From: QYQD01 sp040755415
GTDB lineage: Bacteria; Desulfobacterota; QYQD01
Direction: 5' to 3'
Assembly (NCBI GenBank): GCA_040755415.1
Contig: JBFMAZ010000065.1
Coordinates: 1-9,292, forward strand
DNA: 9,292 nucleotides
Shown: piece by piece, positions 6,148-9,292 of the stretch
How the letters are laid out: each line of letters starts with the position of its first letter
Position numbering within the stretch: position 1 is the first letter of the stretch
Translations under genes and position numbers: made by a program
The notes under the pieces: model-generated
Seen by the model: only the letters and a program-made list of their open reading frames with translations
What the model was told of the DNA's origin: nothing
Databases searched by the model: none

Positions 6148-6912
6148 ATACCCGCAGATAGAGAGGCCTTCTGTGCCCCTGAAGAGACCTTAGATACCCT
6201 CTTTCATGGGAAAATCAGGGTCGTCCAAAAAAAATCTGGTTACCGCTTTTCCATTGATGCCGTAATCCTTGCCCATTTCCCGAACTTCAAAGATAGAGAT
6301 ATTGTTGTAGATATTGGCTGTGGCTGCGGGGTTATCCCGCTTATTATTGCCTACCGCAGGCCGCAGGTCCGCCTTTTTGGTCTGGAGCTGCAGGAGGAGC
6401 TCTTTAACCTGGCCAGGCGTAATGTAATCGCAAACGGCCTTGAAGATCGCATTACAGTACAGCAGGGCGATTTAAAAAATCCGGGGGGTATATTCCCGGC
6501 CGCAGGTGCGGATTGGGTGATCAGTAATCCGCCCTATGGCCGATCATCATCCGGCCGTTTGAACCCAAAAGAAGAGAAGGCCCTGGCCCGGCATGAAATC
6601 GCCGCCTCACTCTTGGACGTCCTCAAGGCGGCGCGTTATTTCCTGAAACCGCGCGGCCGGGCCGCCATTATATATCCCGCCCGGCGCACGGCCGGCCTCA
6701 TAAGCGCCATGCGGGAGACCGGGCTGGAGCCAAAGCGCTTACAGGTAGTGTATTCTTATCCGGGGGATGAGGGAAGATTTGTCCTGGTGGAGGCGGTCAA
6801 AGATGGCGGCGAAGAGTTAAAAATCCTGCCGCCATTTTTCATCTACGATCAGGCCCGGAGATACTCGCCTGAGATGCGGCATCTTTATGAGGACCGGGCG
6901 GGGAAAGGGTAA
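6148..6912 (+). CDS. TrmN6/YfiC-like tRNA1(Val) adenine-37 N6-methyltransferase, apparent ATA start
   Basis: Class I SAM-dependent methyltransferase. The frame is open from 6133. From the ATA at 6148 it encodes 254 residues, the normal size for TrmN6/YfiC (COG4123). The N-terminal region ETLDTLFHGKIRVVQKKSGY (13-32) and FSIDAVILAHF (34-44) is typical of the family. The SAM-binding motif I is VVDIGCGCGVIPL (53-65), an acidic residue ends the next strand (FGLELQ), and NPPYG (127-131) is the N6-adenine catalytic motif. The C-terminal YSPEM is also family-like. There is no ATG, GTG or TTG in frame until GTG 6517, just before NPPY; starting there would delete the SAM site. Initiation at ATA 6148 behind AGGAGGT is therefore the best reading. 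An ATG-to-ATA mutation or base-call error is the alternative. The family is sure, the tRNA1(Val) substrate is inferred. The 3' end overlaps the convergent DUF721 gene by 74 bp. Confidence 0.85.
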   Translation: MPADREAFCAPEETLDTLFHGKIRVVQKKSGYRFSIDAVILAHFPNFKDRDIVVDIGCGCGVIPLIIAYRRPQVRLFGLELQEELFNLARRNVIANGLEDRITVQQGDLKNPGGIFPAAGADWVISNPPYGRSSSGRLNPKEEKALARHEIAASLLDVLKAARYFLKPRGRAAIIYPARRTAGLISAMRETGLEPKRLQVVYSYPGDEGRFVLVEAVKDGGEELKILPPFFIYDQARRYSPEMRHLYEDRAGKG

Positions 6913-7186
6913 ACCGGATATCCTTGATTAGGGGCGAGCCAAGTCTGGCGTTAAGGTTGTCGCGGATTATTTCCTTGGACATCTGCAGATGGTGCATCCA
7001 CATGGGGTCTGAGACACCGACCCAGAGACACCCCTGCTTGAAACTCTTAGGCTGGGCCTGCCGGGCTACCACATTGCCTACTGCCTCGTCCCAGCAATCC
7101 CAGACACTATAGACCCTGAAACGTTCCTCCCAGTTTTTTTCGCGGACTATCTTTTTAAGGATGTCGCCGATAGAAGATATGGTCAT
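6839..7186 (-). CDS. DUF721/DciA-like protein, probable replicative helicase loader
   Basis: 115 residues with the DUF721 pattern: a short N-terminal helix, then W29...W32 and AVGNVVARQAQP (35-46), GCLWVGVSDPMWMHHL (52-67), IIRDNLNARLG (73-83) and LIKDIRF (86-92). Proteins of this family (DciA) help load the DnaB helicase in bacteria that lack DnaC or DnaI. Many bear only this KH-like domain, as here. The start ATG is two bases after the stop of TPR lipoprotein 2, with no good Shine-Dalgarno, so translation is probably coupled. The last 23 residues (93-115) have no family match and are coded antisense to the methyltransferase 3' end. This tail is probably a recent extension. Function beyond the family is inferred. 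Confidence 0.8.
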   Translation of the reverse strand: MTISSIGDILKKIVREKNWEERFRVYSVWDCWDEAVGNVVARQAQPKSFKQGCLWVGVSDPMWMHHLQMSKEIIRDNLNARLGSPLIKDIRFTLSPPGPHKDAASQASISGPDRR

Positions 7187-7188
7187 GG

Positions 7189-8151
7189 TTAGTTATGGCC
7201 GGCGGGGGCGGCCTGTTTGGCCCGTTTTGCCCTTTTTAGATTTTCGCTGGCCTTCGTATAGAATTTAGGCGATAGCTCGATGGCCTTTTCAAAGGCCTTG
7301 ATGGCCTCCTCATATATCCCGTGGGTAAGATATATGTATCCCATGTTGTTATAGGCAACCGCCTCCTCTTCGCCCTTTTTAAAGGCGCCGAGGGCCTCTT
7401 CGTATCTTCCGGCCTTACTCAGGGCCAGGGCCAGGTTGTTATAAACCTTCCTCTTTGAGGGCTCTATCTTTAATGCCTCTACAAAGGCCTCGATGGCCTT
7501 TCCATATTCACCCTTCAGGTAATGGGATAGTCCGAGGTTATTATATAACAGGCCCTTATCCGGCTGAAGGGCAATGGCCGCCCGGTAATGATTTATGGCA
7601 GCCTCAAACTGCTGCCCGAGATTATATACTATACCCAAAAGGTTATGGGCCTGCCATAGCCGATCATTGAGCCTAATGGCGGACAATAAGTTCTCTTTGG
7701 CACTCTGGTAATCACCCATCTTAAAGTACGCAAACCCCAGGCCCTCGTAGGCCAGGGCATAGCCGGGGTCTTTTTTTAGTATCTCCTTAAACTCTTTCCC
7801 GGCCTCGTTGGGAAGTCCCTTCTTTAAAAAAAGGCATCCGATCTTGTAACGGACGCTACTGTTACCCTGCTCTAAGTTCAGGGCCTTGTCATACTGGGTA
7901 AAGGCCATATCCATGTTGTCCTGCTGGAGATAATGGTCTCCCAGGCCTTCATATTCATGGGCCGTCATGTCCGGGAACTTACCGGCATCCGGGACCCCGG
8001 CAGACTCCTGGGCACGTTGTCTCTCTATTAGCTTCTTGTATTCCCCCTGTACCGGCATATTAGGCGGGGCGTTACGGGTGGCGCAACCTGAAGAAAAGAT
8101 ACCCAAGAAGATAAGAGTGTAGAAAGTAATTACTGAGCTTGATTCCTTCAT
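7189..8151 (-). CDS. TPR lipoprotein 2, TadD-like
   Basis: 320 residues. A hydrophobic N-terminus (8-19) ends in SSGC with Cys23, a plausible though imperfect lipobox (Phe/Ser instead of Leu at the preceding positions), so the protein is probably a lipid-anchored envelope protein. From about 66 to 299 there are around seven tetratricopeptide repeats, for instance YALAYEGLGFAYFKMGDYQS (131-150), LYNNLGLSHYLKGEYGKAIE (202-221) and AYNNMGYIYLTHGIYEEAIK (266-285). The closing block AIELSPKFYTKASENLKRA resembles TadD proteins of Tad/Flp pilus loci. That assignment is from memory of the family and is not proved here. The ATG overlaps the TGA of TPR lipoprotein 1 as ATGA, which means coupled translation. 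The repeats give a scaffold, so the partner cannot be read from sequence. Confidence 0.85.
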   Translation of the reverse strand: MKESSSVITFYTLIFLGIFSSGCATRNAPPNMPVQGEYKKLIERQRAQESAGVPDAGKFPDMTAHEYEGLGDHYLQQDNMDMAFTQYDKALNLEQGNSSVRYKIGCLFLKKGLPNEAGKEFKEILKKDPGYALAYEGLGFAYFKMGDYQSAKENLLSAIRLNDRLWQAHNLLGIVYNLGQQFEAAINHYRAAIALQPDKGLLYNNLGLSHYLKGEYGKAIEAFVEALKIEPSKRKVYNNLALALSKAGRYEEALGAFKKGEEEAVAYNNMGYIYLTHGIYEEAIKAFEKAIELSPKFYTKASENLKRAKRAKQAAPAGHN

Positions 8152-9098
8152 GGCCGCTGTGGATACCTGGCAAATAGCCTGTCATACAAGAACGTAAGCT
8201 TTATCTCGTTAGAATTCACTGATCCAGCCGTCTGAGTATTACATCTGTTCCGGCCATGCTGAACTGGAAACCGGGCATCTACCAGATTCTTGCCCGTTAC
8301 CTTGTTCTCTTTTGATGTTATAAGGTTATTTTCTGTCTCCGTGTCTTTCACCGGTGTTTGGACGGCCCTGGCGAGCATTCTGCTCCTATCGGCGCCCTTC
8401 TCAGCCTTTGTAAGGGAGGGGTCCATGGCCAGAGCCAAGGCATAGTGCTGGGCCGCCTTGTCAAAGAGGCCTTTACGGTAACAGAACTGGGCCAGGTTAT
8501 AATGGGCCCTGGCCTCACCCCCGGCCAGTTTAAATTCGGCCAGGGCCAGATCAAACAGGCCTTTCCTGGCATAGGCCAGCCCTAAATTATTGTGATATTG
8601 TTTATTGTCGTTAAGCTCGACGGCCTTCTTAAGGGCGGTAATGGCCTCATCCATCTCTCCTCGAAGCAGGTGGGAATAGCCGAGGTTATTGTACACATAA
8701 TCCAGTTCCGGCCTTAGGCTCAGTGCAAGCCTGTAAAATTCTATGGCCTTGGAAGAATCCCCAACCCGGTCATAGGAGACCCCTATTCCGTTGTAGGCCT
8801 CGACAAAGCGGTGGTCAGCAAGGATGGCCTTTCTGAATTCTTCTATGGCCGCCCTGTGCTTCCCTGCTGACTGATAATATTTTCCGAGGAGATAGTGCGA
8901 ACAGGGATTGCCACGGCCTGGCTTAAGGTTAGAGACAAAGCGCTTTACATCCTCATCAGTAAAGGCCCTGGTTAGGGTTGGCCCTGGCTTGCTCGCTTTC
9001 CAGAATTGGAGCCGGCTGACCATATCTTTAAGGCTGGTACAGCCGGTCAGGAGGAGACAGAGACATAACCCCATAGTTACGGCGGCTTTTACTTTCAT
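8148..9098 (-). CDS. TPR lipoprotein 1, TadD-like, with non-TPR C-terminal tail
   Basis: 316 residues from the chosen start. The N-terminus MKVKAAVTMGLCLCLLLTGC is a clear lipoprotein signal with lipobox LTGC and Cys20. About five TPRs run from 68 to 231, for example AYNGIGVSYDRVGDSSKAIE (101-120), YVYNNLGYSHLLRGEMDEAI (134-153) and YHNNLGLAYARKGLFDLALA (168-187). Residues 232-316 are polar, without TPR pattern, and possibly disordered. The frame stays open to ATG 9161, but ATG 9098 is preferred. It gives the signal peptide at the true N-terminus, has GAGG and AAGGA just upstream, and avoids translating a dispersed repeat (9109-9140). First gene of a three-gene unit with TPR lipoprotein 2 (ATGA overlap) and DUF721. 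Related in plan to TPR lipoprotein 2, suggesting an old duplication. Confidence 0.85.
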   Translation of the reverse strand: MKVKAAVTMGLCLCLLLTGCTSLKDMVSRLQFWKASKPGPTLTRAFTDEDVKRFVSNLKPGRGNPCSHYLLGKYYQSAGKHRAAIEEFRKAILADHRFVEAYNGIGVSYDRVGDSSKAIEFYRLALSLRPELDYVYNNLGYSHLLRGEMDEAITALKKAVELNDNKQYHNNLGLAYARKGLFDLALAEFKLAGGEARAHYNLAQFCYRKGLFDKAAQHYALALAMDPSLTKAEKGADRSRMLARAVQTPVKDTETENNLITSKENKVTGKNLVDARFPVQHGRNRCNTQTAGSVNSNEIKLTFLYDRLFARYPQRP

Positions 9099-9107
9099 GG
9101 TCCTTCC

Positions 9108-9140
9108 CTCATCCGATAGGCGAGACGCCTGTCCTACGGT
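9108..9140 (-). repeat. Dispersed GACAGGCGTCTCGCC-type repeat upstream of TPR lipoprotein 1
   Basis: The minus strand reads GTAGGACAGGCGTCTCGCCT and on into ATCGGATGA. It holds the palindrome AGGCG-AGA-CGCCT (9118-9130). Repeats of this type are frequent between genes in several bacterial phyla and produce telltale false peptides such as GQASRLS on one strand and RRDACPT on the other, both of which appear here. It lies immediately 5' of the TPR operon. Confidence 0.65.
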
Positions 9141-9146
9141 CCTAAT

Positions 9147-9166
9147 AAGTTCAAAGTTCAAAGTTT
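9147..9166 (+). repeat. Heptamer tandem repeat AAGTTCA
   Basis: AAGTTCA occurs twice in a row (9147-9153, 9154-9160), followed by AAGTTT. It adjoins the right arm of the 24-bp inverted repeat. Confidence 0.6.
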
Positions 9167-9189
9167 GTATCAGTTTAGCTGTTTGAAAA
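9166..9189 (-). repeat. Right arm of the perfect 24-bp inverted repeat
   Basis: Exact reverse complement of 103-126. It sits 14 bp before the right palindromic repeat unit at 9204. Confidence 0.85.
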
Positions 9190-9203
9190 GAGCTAGTCGT
9201 CCA

Positions 9204-9292
9204 GAAAACGGCACCTTAAAAATCCCCCTTAATCCCCCTTTTTCAAAGGGGGAGTGTTTCTCCTCCCTTTGAAAAAGGGAGGCTGGGAGGGA
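9204..9292 (+). repeat. GC-rich palindromic extragenic repeat, right copy (cut by the window end)
   Basis: Same orientation as 1-90 and identical at 83 of 90 aligned positions, including the flanking GAAAACGGC. Both hairpins are kept. The unit may continue beyond the window. No promoter for the TPR operon is evident in 9099-9292. Confidence 0.85.

Noticed and set aside
6517..6912. Methyltransferase starting at GTG 6517
   Set aside because: This would remove the conserved N-terminus and the SAM-binding motif that are intact in the same frame upstream, and no Shine-Dalgarno precedes it.
8908..9186. Plus-strand open frame ending in an RRDACPT-like peptide
   Set aside because: It is antisense to TPR lipoprotein 1 and its end is the known type of false peptide produced by the GACAGGCGTCTCGCC repeat.
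103..9189. The 24-bp inverted arms as ends of a 9-kb transposon
   Set aside because: There is no transposase, integrase or other mobility gene between them, and the cargo is housekeeping genes in normal operons. No target-site duplication is seen.

Overview
This window looks like ordinary chromosome from an anaerobe-type bacterium of mid GC content, most probably Desulfobacterota (the former Deltaproteobacteria) or a neighbouring phylum such as Nitrospirota. That placement is inferred from the gene mix (acetyl-CoA synthetase with an AcuB-like regulator, a DUF1015 protein next to a TrmN6-type methyltransferase, TadD-like TPR lipoproteins, a DUF721/DciA protein). It also rests on the many short palindromic extragenic repeats of the CCCCCTTT...AAAGGGGG kind. 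No transposase, phage gene, CRISPR array, rRNA or tRNA is visible.

Layout. Positions 1-253 hold two GC-rich palindromic repeat units in opposite orientation. On the minus strand, read right to left, come a CDP-alcohol phosphatidyltransferase (3551-2946), a CBS-CBS-ACT protein of AcuB type (2835-2224) and acetyl-CoA synthetase (2224-254). The last two overlap by one base and are almost certainly translated together. A separate Hsp20 gene (4376-3930, minus) is divided from the phosphatidyltransferase by a large imperfect inverted repeat. A 410-bp divergent intergenic region (4377-4786) carries two more palindromic repeats, a possible leader ORF and a hairpin.

On the plus strand a DUF1015 protein (4787-6142) is followed within a few bases by a TrmN6/YfiC-like N6-adenine methyltransferase (6148-6912). 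The methyltransferase has no ATG, GTG or TTG in its conserved N-terminal part and seems to start at ATA behind a strong Shine-Dalgarno sequence. A conventional start search would truncate it to the last 131 residues and lose its SAM-binding motif. Converging on it from the right is a tightly packed minus-strand operon: TadD-like TPR lipoprotein 1 (9098-8148), TPR lipoprotein 2 (8151-7189) and a DUF721/DciA-like protein (7186-6839). The DUF721 3' end overlaps the methyltransferase 3' end by 74 bp.

Functionally, acs plus the CBS-ACT gene form an acetate-activation module with a probable adenine-nucleotide sensor. The phosphatidyltransferase serves membrane lipid synthesis and Hsp20 protein folding. 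The methyltransferase probably modifies tRNA, the TPR lipoproteins probably serve an envelope assembly such as a Tad-type pilus, and DciA would load the replicative helicase. I see no convincing new multi-gene system. The points most worth a second look are the ATA start, the repeats that bracket the window (an 89/90-bp direct repeat and a perfect 24-bp inverted repeat about 9 kb apart), and the small overlapping ORF upstream of the DUF1015 gene.
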